DNA from: Dolomedes plantarius
Taxonomy: Eukaryota > Arthropoda > Arachnida > Araneae > Dolomedidae
Direction: 5' to 3'
Length of the DNA: 64,000 bases
NCBI GenBank assembly: GCA_907164885.2
Contig: OU015495.1
Span: 5,454,308-5,518,307 of the forward strand
In this document: positions 37,650 to 51,472 of the stretch, piece by piece
Layout: each line of letters begins with the position of its first letter
Numbering within the stretch: position 1 is the first letter of the stretch
The notes under the pieces: model-generated
What the model was told of the DNA's origin: nothing
Seen by the model: only the letters and a program-made list of their open reading frames with translations
Database searches by the model: none
Position numbers and translations under genes: made by a program

Positions 37650-39055
37650 CACTGCTGGCCACCCAAATTGCAACACCAAGAAAGACAAGAGATATCACAA
37701 CAAAATTTATTTTGTAGATAACATGTTGACCAAGTATCAAATGATTAAATTTATAGACTTCTGTGAAGTGTGGTTCCTGCCAAAATCAGTAGCCAGAGTA
37801 GCCGCCATTGTTGGAGATCACCGCTGCCACACGCCTCGGCATTGATTCAAAGAGACTTTGGATGAGTTCTTGGGGTACAGCAGACCAAGCAGCTTCCACA
37901 CGTTGCCAAAGTTGATCTGCTGTGGCAGCTGGGGATGGAATCTGGGTGAATCGTAGAGCAACTATGGACCACATGTTTTATATCGGCGAAAGATCCGGAG
38001 AGTGAGGGTGCTAGGGAAGCAATTCAATCTGGCGATTGACGAAGAATCGTTGGACAATGCGTGCCACGTGTGGTCGCGCATTATCCTGTTGAAATATGGC
38101 TGTGGGCAAGCCCTGAAGGTAAGGAAGGACAACTGGCTCCAACACCTCGGAGATGTAGCGCTGGCTGTTTAAAGTACCGGCATTGCGTACTAGAGGTGTG
38201 CGAGAGTGATATCCAATACCGCCCCATACCATAATACCCGGTGCAGGACCAGTATGGCGGTGCATAACGCAGCTGTTCAGCATCCTCTCTTCACGGTGTC
38301 TCCAGACTCGAATGCGACCGTCGTGGTGTTGCAGACAGAAGCGTGACTCGTCAGTAAAGACAATTTCATTCCATTCTGCCGTCCACATCCTTCTGTCATC
38401 GCGCCATTGGCGGCGGAGACGTCTGTGGTTCTGCATCAAGGGTAGACAAAGCAATGGACGTCTTGCGGACAGACCACTCTGCTGTAAACGGCGTCGACTG
38501 GTACGCGCAGACACTGGATGATGCGTTACAGACTGCATGTGCTGTGCTATGGTTCGTGATGTGACTGAGAGATCCGTCACTGCCATGCGCACAATTTGCC
38601 TGTCATCACGTGAAGTGGTGCGCTGAGGTGGCTGCTATCGAACACGCCGGTCCGTCGTACCCTCCTGCATCCAACGATCACATATCCGCATTACAGTTGT
38701 TTGGTTTCGTCAAACACAACAACCGATTTCCCTGAAAGATAATCCACAATCTCGGTAGGCCACTATCCTTCCTCTGTCGAACTCGGATACTTGATCAAAA
38801 GATGATCGCTGTTTTCGACGAGGCATAATTGATCGTTTTTTTGAAAAAACCACAAGAGAAACACAATTGCCTAACTTGAAATCGTCGAAATTTCCAAGCC
38901 TTAAATAGCGCTTTGAAGTGGCGCCACAGACGCGCGTGATGTGCGTCTGCGCTGAAATTCTAATCATTTGCATATCTCACCTCCGCTAATGCATGTTGTA
39001 AATGTCATGTTATTTGCATGTTTCCTTCAGGGTGTTGCATTTACAGTGGCCAGCA

Positions 39056-39058
<3 letters not shown>
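37650..39058 (-). mobile_element. Full-length Tc1-like transposon (1409 bp), transposase inactivated
   Basis: The terminal inverted repeats begin CACTGCTGGCCAC at the left and end with its complement (GTGGCCAGCAGTG) at the right, with TA on both sides (37648-37649, 39059-39060). It belongs to the same family as 22077-22890. It sits in TA-repeat DNA directly after Helitron D. Confidence 0.95.
37735..38826 (-). pseudogene. Tc1-family transposase, several nonsense mutations
   Basis: ATG at 38826-38824 (MPRRKQRSSFDQVSEFDR). DNA-binding, GRPR-like and catalytic parts follow in the usual order. The first catalytic Asp lies in FTDESRF and the second in QQDNARPH. The position of the third residue (Glu, 34 after the second Asp) is a TAA at 37978-37980, in the context SPDLSPI-stop-NMW. 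Further stops are a TGA in the second helix-turn-helix region (near 38711), a TAG near 38636, a TAG at 38011-38013 and a TGA just beyond 37786. All look like single-base changes, so the gene decayed in place without large deletions. Confidence 0.93.

Positions 39059-39111
<53 letters not shown>
39059..39111. repeat. (TA)n microsatellite, ~53 bp
   Basis: TA repeats starting with the right target-site TA of the Tc1 element. Confidence 0.97.
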
Positions 39112-39113
<2 letters not shown>

Positions 39114-40105
39114 CTGATAAGCTATACGCTGATTTACAAAATTGCATTTACACGATCACGATGGAGTTGATATATGGAGAATAACAGCTGTTAAAAAAAT
39201 ATGGAATTCAGATTTTAAACAACGTGTAGATAAAATAAATATTAAATATTGACTCACAATGTAAACTGAATTAGAATTCTCTATTATTCATTAGTAATTA
39301 TACTATTGAAGATGAATTTGCTAATTAAAAATTTTGAAGAAAATATTTTCTTATCCCTTAAAATATTTGAATGTGTTAAATAAAATATGTTAAACAAAAA
39401 AATTGGTTCAACTACCATATTTGATGTTAAAATATGGGAAGGAAACACAAAATAATTAAGGGATAGAATAATTAAGGAAAGTAATTTTTTTTAATGAAGC
39501 ATAATTTTAATTGATATTTTTGGTCTCTCGAGGCATATTAACATTTTAGTATGTCAAAATGTACAAATTAAATGTAAACATGTCACATATTTGTTCACAA
39601 CCGTTAAAATGAATTTTTAAAAGTGCTATTAAATTAATTATTTCCACGTGCACAATTATTATTATTTTGCTTGTAAGGGAATGAAACATGCATGTTTCAT
39701 TAATGATTTTTGGCACGTAAACACGTAAATTCATTCTTAAATATTTCAAAAGCCATGCAGTTCAAATGATGCAAAAATCATAGCAAAAAACAAAACGGAT
39801 TTGAGGAATACAAAATGAACCCCATTATTCAATAAGAAATAACAGCACTTACAATGAAAGTATTAAATATTATTGGATCATTTCAATATTTTTTCTGCAA
39901 AATATATTTTATAAAATAACATGATAACTCTATAGTAATACTATATATTAAAAAATATAAATTGAAAATACGAGAAACAAATTTTTTTACAATAAAAAGT
40001 GGGTAACAGTAAATTAAAATGTTTATTTATTTCAAAGAAATTTATCCATATCAAAAGAGCAGTTAATAGCGAAAAATTCCCATGCTTAGCAGGAGTAACC
40101 AGTTA
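39112..40105. other. AT-rich DNA, nothing recognised
   Basis: No supported coding or repeat structure. Confidence 0.4.
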
Positions 40106-40281
40106 TCTATCTATATAAAATAGTTCCGTAACTGACTGACTCACTGACATACAACGCACAGATTAAATTTGAATATTTTCTTCTATATTATTCTGTCGAT
40201 AAAAATAACCCTTACGATTTTTTTTATAAATATAAACTTTTTTGTTATTTTACATCAATTGTATACATTGATCATCGTACT

Positions 40282-40284
<3 letters not shown>

Positions 40285-40343
<59 letters not shown>

Positions 40344-40356
40344 ATATATATACATG

Positions 40357-40444
<88 letters not shown>
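40285..40444. repeat. (TA)n tract with two ACATGTATATGT imperfections
   Basis: Left half of the Helitron's microsatellite, ending at the TA target site of the mariner-like element. Confidence 0.97.
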
Positions 40445-41667
<1,223 letters not shown>

Positions 41668-41751
41668 TATTTTTTTTTTCATTAATTTCATACATTGACC
41701 GTTGTATTTAATTTGAATGTACTCCGTAGCGAAGTACGGATTTTCAGCTAG

Positions 41752-42543
41752 TTTTTAAATAAAATTAAATACAGTGCTAGGAAAATGAGAATACAACCAA
41801 CAAAAAACACCAGGGGGAGCAATACAGATATTAGTTAAGGAATAATTCTGTATACCTAGGGAAAACGTATGGAGCAAAAAAAGTTGGGGGAAACCAGAAT
41901 AAATTAATGTAAAATAAATTTATCATTTCTCCTCAGACGAAAAATTATGGTTAGAATAGAGATGGAGGCATCATTTTTTTGTGTCAACAATTCTTTTGTT
42001 TGAATTTGTTAACCAGATGAGACATTTCTTAACAAGCTTAGCAGAAATGACGAATCACAACTGCATTCTAACTACAGTTTTTTTCATTTATAATTTCCAT
42101 ATGCATACATATTCTCTAGGTAATATTAATCAAATTTGAATAATTTTTGCATAAATGAAAAATCAATAGATCCACATGTTCCAAACGTTATCCCGGATAT
42201 CAGAAAAAGAAAATAAAAACTACTGAAAGTGATAATGATGAAGCAACACTTTGACAAAAACATTTGATTAAATTTTGTCATAATCATCTTTTAGAGGGAA
42301 ACATGTAAAGATGAATACAATTTTTCTGATTAATGCAACAATTTTTATGCTTGGCTCACCAACGCATTTATTTCTAACCGCAACACACGTAAATATTTAG
42401 TAAAAGGGCTAGAACGATGTAAAATAAAGTACGTCTTTTCCGCAATAGATACATCATTCATAAATGAGTGTCCACAGTAATTCGGGTTTTTCGAAATGCT
42501 GATACATATATGTTTGGACAGGATCTATAATAGAAAACGATTA
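41752..42543. other. AT-rich DNA, nothing recognised
   Basis: No supported features. Confidence 0.4.
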
Positions 42544-42740
42544 AGGGCCTGTTCACATAGGAGTCCATTGCGTTGCGTTAAGGAAAAGATGACGTTGAAC
42601 GAAAATAAACTAATCATATGCCTCCAAACGATTAGCAATGAAATTTTTAACGCCTATGATTAACGCTATATGGTTTATTTTCGTCTCAACGTTATATTTT
42701 CCTTAACGCAACGCAACGGACTCCTATATGAACAGGCCCT
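42544..42740. mobile_element. Foldback MITE, 197 bp
   Basis: The element is nearly one palindrome. AGGGCCTGTTCACATAGGAG at the left pairs with CTCCTATATGAACAGGCCCT at the right. The inner arms ACGCAACGCAACGGA / TCCATTGCGTTGCGT and GTTTATTTTCGT / ACGAAAATAAAC also pair. Arms total ~75 bp with a ~45-bp centre. Target duplication uncertain (TTA/TAT). Superfamily not assigned. Confidence 0.85.
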
Positions 42741-45660
42741 TATGGTTGCTTACGAGTAAAACTTCTGTCTTAGATATTTTATAGTTAATCGTAACATGGT
42801 AAAGTGTTGTGGACCACTTAAACGATTATTCCCTGTATTATATGAATATCTGTATAAGGGTGGGGCGGATGTTTTTACCATAGTTTTATTAACTTGCTTT
42901 CTTGTGTGTTTGTTTGTATGTGTGTTTGTCCAGTACAAATCTTGCAATCGATTTTTAACTAACTTCCCGACTAGCTAGACATTTGAAACTTTTAGAATAG
43001 CTCAGAACACGATGACAATGCATTATTTTTATACTGTAACGGAGTTTGACGATTTTGAAAACCGAATACATGTGAATTTTAATTTGTTTACAAAAATATT
43101 GTGCGAAAAATTAAAAAAAATTATAAAACTCAAAGTTTATAAAGTCTGTGGATAGTGAAAGCGACTAAAAAGTGATTAAAATTAAATAAAAGAAAGTGAA
43201 AAAGAAAAATTAAGTGAAGGTTTGTGCAATTAAGAGAGAATTGTCAAGTTTACATGATTCAACAGAATATTGAAAAATATGGTATATAAAAAGTTCTTTT
43301 TATCTTGTAATTATTATTTTGGCTTTGATACTATAGTGGTGACGTATCAATCTGGTAACAAACTTCTTTCGTGGTCGTTCTAAATTCATCGGAAGAACAA
43401 CGTACAGATACGTACAACGTATAACGGGCACCAACAACGTAGATAGCTTTTTATTAGTCGTGTAGGTTTGTAGTGATTCGACCGTCCAAGTTTATTCGAA
43501 AAGAGTTCCATAAAATTGAGATCGATGATTTAAGACAAATGTATTACTCGGTAATTTGCAAATCAAGTATACAATGAGGTTATTTCAAATGACAATAGAC
43601 AAAGTCAAATGTACATTGAGGGTGTAATCAATAGTTTGTATACTGCGATGAGGGGCGCCGTTTGCACAGTGCAAACGCCTAAATCTAGTCTTTTTTCACT
43701 TGCATTCAATGTATTCCAGTTAAATGAGCAGAAAAATGGTTAGTACTGCCATCTGTTATCAGTTTAAAGAAGTAAAAACTTTTTGCAACCTTTAATTGGA
43801 AAGCTTTTCAAGATTCTTTAGGTTAAAATAAAATCAGGCGGAAAATTCAGCACCCTGCAAACGGTGGAGGTTGTAAATGCTTTTTTGCCTCCATTTTATG
43901 TGACTTTTAGTCTGGTCCCGAGTCTATACAGATGCCATTTTTGATATTTATTGCGATTACGACAATTTACTTAGGCCATGTATTTGAAATTTCATCAACC
44001 CAGATTTACAACTTTTTCTTTCGGCTTACCAGTTCAAGGCAAAAGTGTGTGTGTGTGTGTGTGTGCGTGAGGGGTATTACATGACTTTTCATTTCGTGAT
44101 ACGTCACTGAGTCATCAGGGGCAACTGCAGTGTGAGTCTCTTACCGAATGTGTTAATTTGTGGACCCTGACTATGAAATCATATTCGAACAGATTTAGCG
44201 TGTTTAGTGTACTTATCTAGGCAGTCGTGAGTATATACATGCTAATGCATACCTGCGCTTGGACCACGTCAATAATGTATACCTCTCATTCGGCAGAATT
44301 ATTGATATCATAATGGAGATCCCATGTGTCAAAGTTTAGTCACGTTGAGTGTAAGTTATGAACAGAACATCACGCAGTGTCAATATTATGATGGTATTTT
44401 ATTTTAAATTTTAATGAAACTGAACTTTTTTCTTTATATTCTTTTAATTTCGTCATATTCTGGTGATTTGTACGAAATAACTACCAAAGCGCATAAGCAA
44501 GTCGAAATTAAAAACAAAATTGAAAAAGGGTTATAAGGAGAAATTCGGAGAAATGAGATTTGAATGTGAGATTGAGTATAATCAACGTAATATTACGAAT
44601 GCAAACGATACATAATTATAAAAAAATGGAACATTAAAGGACTGAGATTCTGACAAAATATTACCGAAATATTGAAAATCCTGGACAAAAATATTGATAG
44701 GTTTCGTCTAAAGAGGTTTTATATTCACAACTTTTATATTCAATTTTATATTTTATTTTACAACCTTTTATATTCAAATTGAGTCTACACAAAAATGCGT
44801 ACCTCTGTCTAAGAACAAAAGAGGAATATTATATCTAGACTCTGAAAATAGGAAACTACAATAAAACTCGTCCCAAAACATGACCTAAGTTAATATTTCC
44901 TCCAGAGCGGTTCTTTACTGTTTTGTCTAATTCCGAGGAATAATATTTGATTGGAACAAAGATAAAAGGAAAACATTGCGATATCTTTATCTTCTCGATA
45001 AATGAAATATTTTTTTCTTAAAACAGTCCGTTTTTATTAAGAATTACGCTCGAAAAATATAGAAGGCGTGTTACTCAGCCTATCGAAATGATTGTATGGA
45101 CGATTTGAACATTTTAAGGCTGTGCTTCATGCCCTACTTCTATAATCGGAATGGAATGATTTTGTGACCAACTATAAATGGTGTCCCCAAAAATAACGCC
45201 TGTGTCAAGATTTCTAAGATATGACGTGGACAACCGTGGTACGTGAATTTAATCTCTAAAACCCATTTAATGGTGTGTTATGAAGACAGGGGGACTCGAA
45301 ATTTAGGAAATGTGTTTCATGTTTTGTTTTACTTTTAAAATTTTCAAATATTAATGAGATATTAATTTATTAATCAATAGTTATTTATGTCTTTAAGAAC
45401 TTTTTTTCCAATCTTTCTCTGATATCGACACCAGATTTAGTTTACACTGGTGTATTACATATCACAGAAAATTTAGATCAATAATTTTTCTGACGATAAC
45501 AATGTGATATCGCAAAGTTTTAAGGATTTACAGACATAATTACTAAAAATGTTATGAAAGGGGAAGTTTTAGTCTGCAGTACGTTTTTTCTTTTCTTCAG
45601 TGGGTTAAAACTGGAATCCTTAAGTATGAAATGGTTTTAGGGTGAATGTCCAGTCTTCTA
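42741..45660. other. No gene recognised
   Basis: Nearly 3 kb, AT-rich, with a (GT)n tract at about 44045-44066. Some patches (43340-43680, 43900-44340) are less AT-rich but show no coding I can name. Confidence 0.35.
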
Positions 45661-46649
45661 TCTCTCTATATAAAACAGTTCCGTAACTGACTGACTGACT
45701 GACAGATAACACACAGACCAAACCGCTGAACCTAAAGGGCTGCAATTTTGCATGGTAATTCTTCTTATAGTGTAGGGGTGCACTAAGAGAGATTTTTGAA
45801 AAATTCTTCTTAGATTATTTTAAAATTAAATTTTTAAGCTGCTTTTGTAACATTCTTTAAAGTTTGCATTTAAAATAATAATCCGAGGGTTATAAAATTT
45901 ACATCACGAGAAAGATCATAAAAATTGCTTTCAAATGAAATCTTCTTCGAATCTTTACCTCCATTTTCTGATATTTTGTGAATTTTCAAAGATTAATTTT
46001 TAGAATTTAATTTATTAAATGCTGATCACGTGGTTTCTTTTCTTTTCGTGATACTTTAAACTAATTTTGTGTCACGTGCATAACAACGAAATAGACAAAA
46101 AAATATTTTTTTTCTTGCTAATGCGGCAGACGATTGGACATTATCCAAAAAAAAATATTAAAATAAGGTAAAAGAAATGTTCCTCAAACTGTACTATATT
46201 CTTTAGTATGTTCTATCAGATTTATTTTGAATATTTTCTTCTTCAATATTTTGTCTATGAAAATAGCCGTTATGATTATCACAGGGCAACAGTGTTTTTG
46301 GTGCCGGGGTATTTGTAGCTGATTTCATATGAATTTGATGCCCTGAATTTAAATATGGCATCAGTTTTTGCCCAGGAACTCAAATTTCTAAGATATAACA
46401 TTTTAGTGAAATATACGATACACCATTTTAAGTCAAATCCATGGATCAAATTCAAAACTAAACACATAGTTTCTTATTATTATATTTTTAAAAAATTTTA
46501 AAGGAACATAAAAATCATAGAAGGTATTGCAGTAGTACATATCTAATTACAAAGAGCACGAAGAGGAAATTGTCATCGATGAAACCCACTAGTCACTGAA
46601 CACTTCGGAAACTTCTTTTCCGTGACATTCTTGAATGTATTTTGTAACA

Positions 46650-47410
46650 GTCCGTTTTTAAACTCCAGCAATAATCTGCGTATCCCATCTTCCATGTTAG
46701 TGGTCCTCCATAGTTTTAATATCCTGGTGAAATCTTTCACCATGTTCCTCACTGGTGTCTCCTAAATTTTCTGGAAAATGATCTTAGTTGCTGTGTAAAT
46801 AGTGTACCTTAATGCTCATGTTACACCTAAGGGATCTGGAACTGTTTAGCATCTCGTTTACCAGTTCAACATAGTTTTTAGCCCAGGAAATTTCCGACAA
46901 CTGCAACAAACGAAGTCCAGGCTTTTCGCTCAGCCTCGTGCATAGAATTTACGAAGGCACGATCTTTAGTGAGTTGTCTCATTTGTGGGCCGTCAAATAT
47001 TCCTGCTTTAATTTTCTTCCGTACTCAACTTAGGCATTTGTTTCCCTATATATGCAAAGCATGATCCGTTCTTAACAAGAGCCTTTTCAACTGCTTCATT
47101 AGGCCCAGCTTGATATGCAGTGGAGGAAAGACGATTTTCTCTCTTCCAACTACGGGGTTGTTAATGACATTCTTTTCCCCAACGTCCATGTTTTCTCTCT
47201 TCGGCTACTCTTTTCTAACCCAGTGGTCTGTTTTGTCTCTGCTATCCCAGGGACACAAGATGCAATGATATTTGGTGTAGCCACTTTGCTGCCCAAGGAC
47301 AAAGTTTACCATTTTTTAGTCCACACAAAATCACCCATTGATGTTCATGATACTTTATCTTCTCCAATACCAAAGCTATGGAGTCATATACCTCTTTCAT
47401 TTTCGTTGAG
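46650..47410 (-). pseudogene. Conserved transposon-associated protein of unknown function, broken
   Basis: Read on the minus strand, several frames in order give: IKYHEHQW; then MVNFVLGQQSGYTKYHCILC followed by PWDSRDKTDHWV (from 47312); after a stop, NNPVVGREKIVFPPLHIKLG; then a frameshift to ALVKNGSCFAYIGKQMPKL; then KAGIFDGPQMRQLTKDRAFV; and finally ADYCWSLK near 46660. I recognise this order (a CxxC followed by WDSR, LHIKLGLMK, GIFDGPQ, ADYCW) as a family of uncharacterised proteins scattered in arthropod genomes. Its activity is not known to me. Here it lies within an inverted-repeat element and could be its transposase or cargo. At least two frameshifts and several stops make it inactive. 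Confidence 0.65.
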
Positions 47411-47621
47411 TGAGCAATTGGTATTGAACAATATTTGTCCCATTGTGTAGAAGGACACATTTCACACTTCGGTTTGAGCTGTAAATAAATGGGTGCCAAT
47501 CCTCTGGAAAATATTCAGGATGACCTATTTTTCCCAATAGGACAAATCACCCATATTTGAGTGTATTGAATAGAAAATTAAAAAAACATTGATAAGTGGA
47601 TAACATAAATAATTGGATGTA

Positions 47622-48057
47622 CAGTAAAACTTCGTTTATCCGGCTCTCGGGATTATCCGGATCAGATTTGTAGAGATTTTTATTTAATATTCACATTAGA
47701 TAATTTTTAACTATGATAACAAGAAAGTAACTACAAGTACGCTAAATATTCGCCTTTTAGTTTGATTCAATGTACAGTTCCTGCATAGATTGTACAATAA
47801 ATTATGGAAACAAAATGCTTTTTGCTGAGTTTAAGAAAACTTCACTAGACTTACCAATTCTTCGTTAAGAAATTATGTGAAAAGTTATTTTTATATTTTT
47901 TAATGTCTTGTAAACAATGTTATGTAATTTTGTTACAAAACCAAGTAAGTATTCTTTGTAAAGGATTTTGTATTGTTTACTACCCATATTACCCGGATTT
48001 TTGATTGTCCGGATTGCTTATGGTCTCAGTTAGTCGACAATAAACGAGGTTTTACTG
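47622..48057. mobile_element. Pogo-like MITE, 436 bp
   Basis: The ends CAGTAAAACTTCGTTTAT and ATAAACGAGGTTTTACTG are inverted and flanked by TA on both sides (47620-47621, 48058-48059). CCGG motifs near both ends (TTATCCGGCTCTCGG, TTATCCGGATC, TTGTCCGGATTG) resemble sub-terminal repeats of pogo/Tigger elements. No coding. It is inserted in the 1.9-kb element. Confidence 0.85.
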
Positions 48058-48333
48058 TATTTAAAGAAGTAGAGCTGATAGAGAAAAACTAATTTCATAT
48101 TTATATTCAGCAACCCAAATAGAGCTAAAATCAGTTCTAAAATCCTACGCACCAAAAAAAAAATTTTTATAGCCCTGTGTTATTTATAAATATATTTTTT
48201 CGCTTTTTTGCATCAGTTGAATACATTGTTCGTTGTATTCATAATAAATATATATATTTGGCATTAATTGCATACACTGACCGTTATATTTAATTTGAAT
48301 GTACTCCTTAGCGAAGTATGGGTTTTCAGCTAG

Positions 48334-49220
48334 TAATTTCATAAAATAGAAAATTCCCTGGATATTATAAAATTATCCCAACTGACACTGATAACAAAGA
48401 TTAAAGGAAGAACAATTTTTAAAAATTTCATTAAAGAAGAAAGATAAATTTCGTGAAAGAACGTTGATATAAAATATTTTCAATGAAACACAAATAAAAA
48501 ATCAAAGTAGATATTAAGCACGTATCTTGTTCATCAAAAATTAAATTATCTTAGTCTTTAAGGTATTAAATATATTGATTGCTATACTCGGTACATAAAA
48601 CTTGCTAATACAGTTATTATTAAATATACACTTCTTTTCAAGCGATACTGGAGAAAACGTACTGACAATAAGCGTTTTAGTTAGCTTGCATCTTCCAGTA
48701 ATAGAGATACTAATTTGCAATTCAAAAATATTTAAATCGTTTAAACTTTGAATATTTATGTATAACGCGCCACTGAAATCGGTCTACCAAACTGTTCAAG
48801 AAGAAAGAAATCCACTACACAATGATGCGACAATACTAGAAGCTGAAATATTGTTTATCCAAAGTATTTCATAAATATAGATAGTGTATTAAAAGTAGAT
48901 GTTAATAAAAATTTAGAATAATTAGCTTTCTAAGCATTACGGCATCAGCAAAGTAATTAGTTTCTACTAGAAAAGATGTTAAACAGTCTAAAATTCACGC
49001 CGAGAAGGAGCTATGAGAAAGGCGGACATATTTCTATTTAATTAAGTACTATATAAGTACACTTCTGTTCAATTTTCTAACTTTAGTATGAGAGATTTAT
49101 TTCAGAACACTGCATTGCAGACGGTATAAACAATAAAATTTTGATTTCATAAGATACAGTTAAACTAATTCTTTGTAACTTACGTATGAATGAAGTGAAA
49201 AGGAATGGCAGATAAAAAGG

Positions 49221-49222
<2 letters not shown>
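48334..49222. other. AT-rich DNA, nothing recognised
   Basis: No supported features. Confidence 0.4.

Positions 49223-49287
<65 letters not shown>
49223..49287. repeat. (TA)n microsatellite, ~65 bp
   Basis: Pure TA repeats. Confidence 0.97.
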
Positions 49288-49290
<3 letters not shown>

Positions 49291-49883
49291 TAATTACTTC
49301 TTAAGAGTGATCTATTAATTAAAATACAATTAAATGCATAATGCATTCATTGTATTACATAAGAATGCAGGATGCATTCTTGTGCAATATGTGTTTTATA
49401 TTCTATACATTTTATATGAAACGTTACAAATTTATAGGGGAAGCTGGAATGTTTCTGTGAATTTTATATATGAACTTGTTTGCTGAATACCTGGTTATCT
49501 ATGAAGAAATTCAAAATATATATTTAAACACCAGTTTATTCACCTAACAACAGTGTCTTTACATCAAGCACACCAGAGCATTTCGTTTTTAGCACACATA
49601 TGAAGCTAAATTCACAGGAATGTGTCTACTCCAATTACTCACTAAAACAACTCACAAGGATGGAAACGGCAAATACACCACCCTCTCTCTATTGAAACTC
49701 CAACTGCATAGTTTGCTTGAAGTTGCCTTGATAGTCATACCAGAAAGAGACGTACCAGCACACTAAACTAATAAGAAGCTTATAAAGGAAGTAAAAATAG
49801 ACAGTATTAAGAGATATACGACGCTACATAGATTGTATGACATTTAAAATATAGCCTTCAATCCTTTTCATTAGTATATATAT

Positions 49884-49916
<33 letters not shown>

Positions 49917-50367
49917 GTAATATAACCATTACACCTCGTTCTTAAAATGCAACCTGAAAGGGAAAACTAGCTCGTATTTACATGACTGGAGCTACACTCA
50001 GCCTGAAAGGAATTAAATCAAATTTGGAAGCAGTCGTGTCGAATAGTTTTATTAGAGCGATAGTAACATCCGTCCATCTCAGACGACAGCTCGGAGAGAA
50101 GTGTAATATCACCTTTTAACCTTACGCTCTAGAAGCGAGGTACATGTGCCTGTTATTTTGAAGTGTCAGCGGAATTTGGGGCTGGTGATGCGAACCCACG
50201 CCTTTCTCGAGACGTATACATGTGTAGAAATGCAACGTTTGCTGTTTTATGGGAAGTTCTGTTGCTATGGGTTTTTAAAGCGCTAAAGTACGGTTGCTGG
50301 GGATTGGACTCAGGAAAAGGAATTTAAATGATAGAATGGAGGGCCTAATATTTAATTTATTACATAC
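49288..50367. other. No gene recognised; short (TA)n at 49873-49916
   Basis: A GC-richer stretch at 49540-49790 and 49940-50330 has no recognisable coding; LTR-like or other old repeat content is possible. Confidence 0.35.
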
Positions 50368-50370
50368 ACC

Positions 50371-50421
<51 letters not shown>

Positions 50422-50436
50422 GCATATATATATATG

Positions 50437-50521
<85 letters not shown>
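50368..50521. repeat. (CA)n/(TA)n compound microsatellite, ~154 bp
   Basis: Alternating CA and TA blocks in the order CA, TA, CA, TA. Confidence 0.98.
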
Positions 50522-50526
<5 letters not shown>

Positions 50527-50925
50527 CCAGTGTCATGTAAAAGACGTTATTATTATCAATTCTTCATTAAGTTAATTAAATATCCAAACTTCGGAGGAGT
50601 AAAACTTCAGAAGGGAACGAGTGAGTTTAAAATTTGCATCGAAAACTATTCATTTGGTTGAGATTAAAATATTCTCTCAGCAGTATCATAATTCTAGATA
50701 ATAGAATTTCAACTATGACCTTCATGGAAAATCTCTCACTACAGTATAATAAATCTGAAATATTTCAAAGCTATTATGATAGTTTACACTCTATTAAAAT
50801 AGGTGGTCAGATTTGATTCTTAATATGTATTTTAGAGAAGATAATTTTTAATTTTTTTTTTATTTTAAATTTTGAAAAATATAAATTTAGAAAAGTATAA
50901 AGTGTAAAATTTATGCTAATAAATC
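50522..50925. other. AT-rich DNA, nothing recognised
   Basis: No supported features. Confidence 0.4.
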
Positions 50926-51472
50926 ATTTATTATTAACTTTGATTCCCTCCTCCTCCGAGATTCTGCTTTCTATCATTGAGCCAGATTTGTCCATTGACG
51001 AGTCTTTTCTTTTACTTATCTGCAAGAAGATAGCACAATTGCTGAATGTAGAATTCATCTTCAAGTACAGGTAGCCCGTTTATTTTCGATTTTTTTCTCT
51101 GTTTGACTAATAGCAAAGAGACTTGTAATTTAATCAAACCCGCTCTGAACCACTATGTTCGGTAAGGTGTGTTTTCGAGGGTTTTCTTATTTGTTTTGTT
51201 CCCAGTCTTCACGCTGGCAAAAGAAAGATGAATCTCGTGTTTTTTCTATGGCATCAGCCTTAATATAACGGTCCAGAAAAGTTTACTGATTCGCTTTCCA
51301 AGTTTGTACTTTCTAAACTATCCATTGTCCCTCCACTATCGTTCTTATGAATTTAATACGGTTTGCTCTTGATTTTTAAGTAAAAGAAAAGACTCGCCAA
51401 TGGACAAATCTGGCTCAATGATAGAAATCAGAATCTCGGAGGAGGAGGGAATCAAAGTTAATAATAAATATC
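50926..51472. mobile_element. Foldback element with ~95-bp arms
   Basis: The left arm (50926-51020) and right arm (51378-51472) are reverse complements with only a few differences. Shared blocks include TTATTATTAACTTTGATTCC, TGAGCCAGATTTGTCCATTG and CGAGTCTTTTCTTTTACTTA. The ~357-bp centre has no coding. Arm length and overall size fit a long-armed MITE or a foldback element. Target duplication not determined. Confidence 0.85.

Larger units (their letters stand above)
46280..48179 (-). mobile_element. DNA transposon of unassigned superfamily, TTAT target duplications
   Basis: The ends CACAGGGC and GCCCTGTG are inverted, and both sides carry TTAT (46276-46279 and 48180-48183). Comparison with uninterrupted Helitron copies confirms the insertion point. 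The 1900 bp contain a broken coding region on the minus strand (46650-47410) and a second, pogo-like insertion (47622-48057). Four-base TTAT-like duplications occur in several superfamilies, so assignment by target site alone is not possible. Confidence 0.72.
45661..48333 (+). mobile_element. Non-autonomous Helitron, family A, copy 4, split by a 1.9-kb TIR element
   Basis: A45660 precedes TCTCTCTATATAAAACAG, the GACT run and the family body. The 3' end TCCTTAGCGAAGTATGGG, then TTTTCAGCTAG, is followed by T48334. Removing 46280-48179 and one TTAT leaves ~770 bp that aligns with copies 1 and 2. Confidence 0.85.

Noticed and set aside
45180..45320. Possible mariner end (GGTGTCCCCAAAAATAACGC)
   Set aside because: No matching inverted copy and no transposase remains were found nearby.
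47115..47450. 111-codon plus-strand frame
   Set aside because: Antisense to the better-supported minus-strand protein relic, which has conserved motifs.
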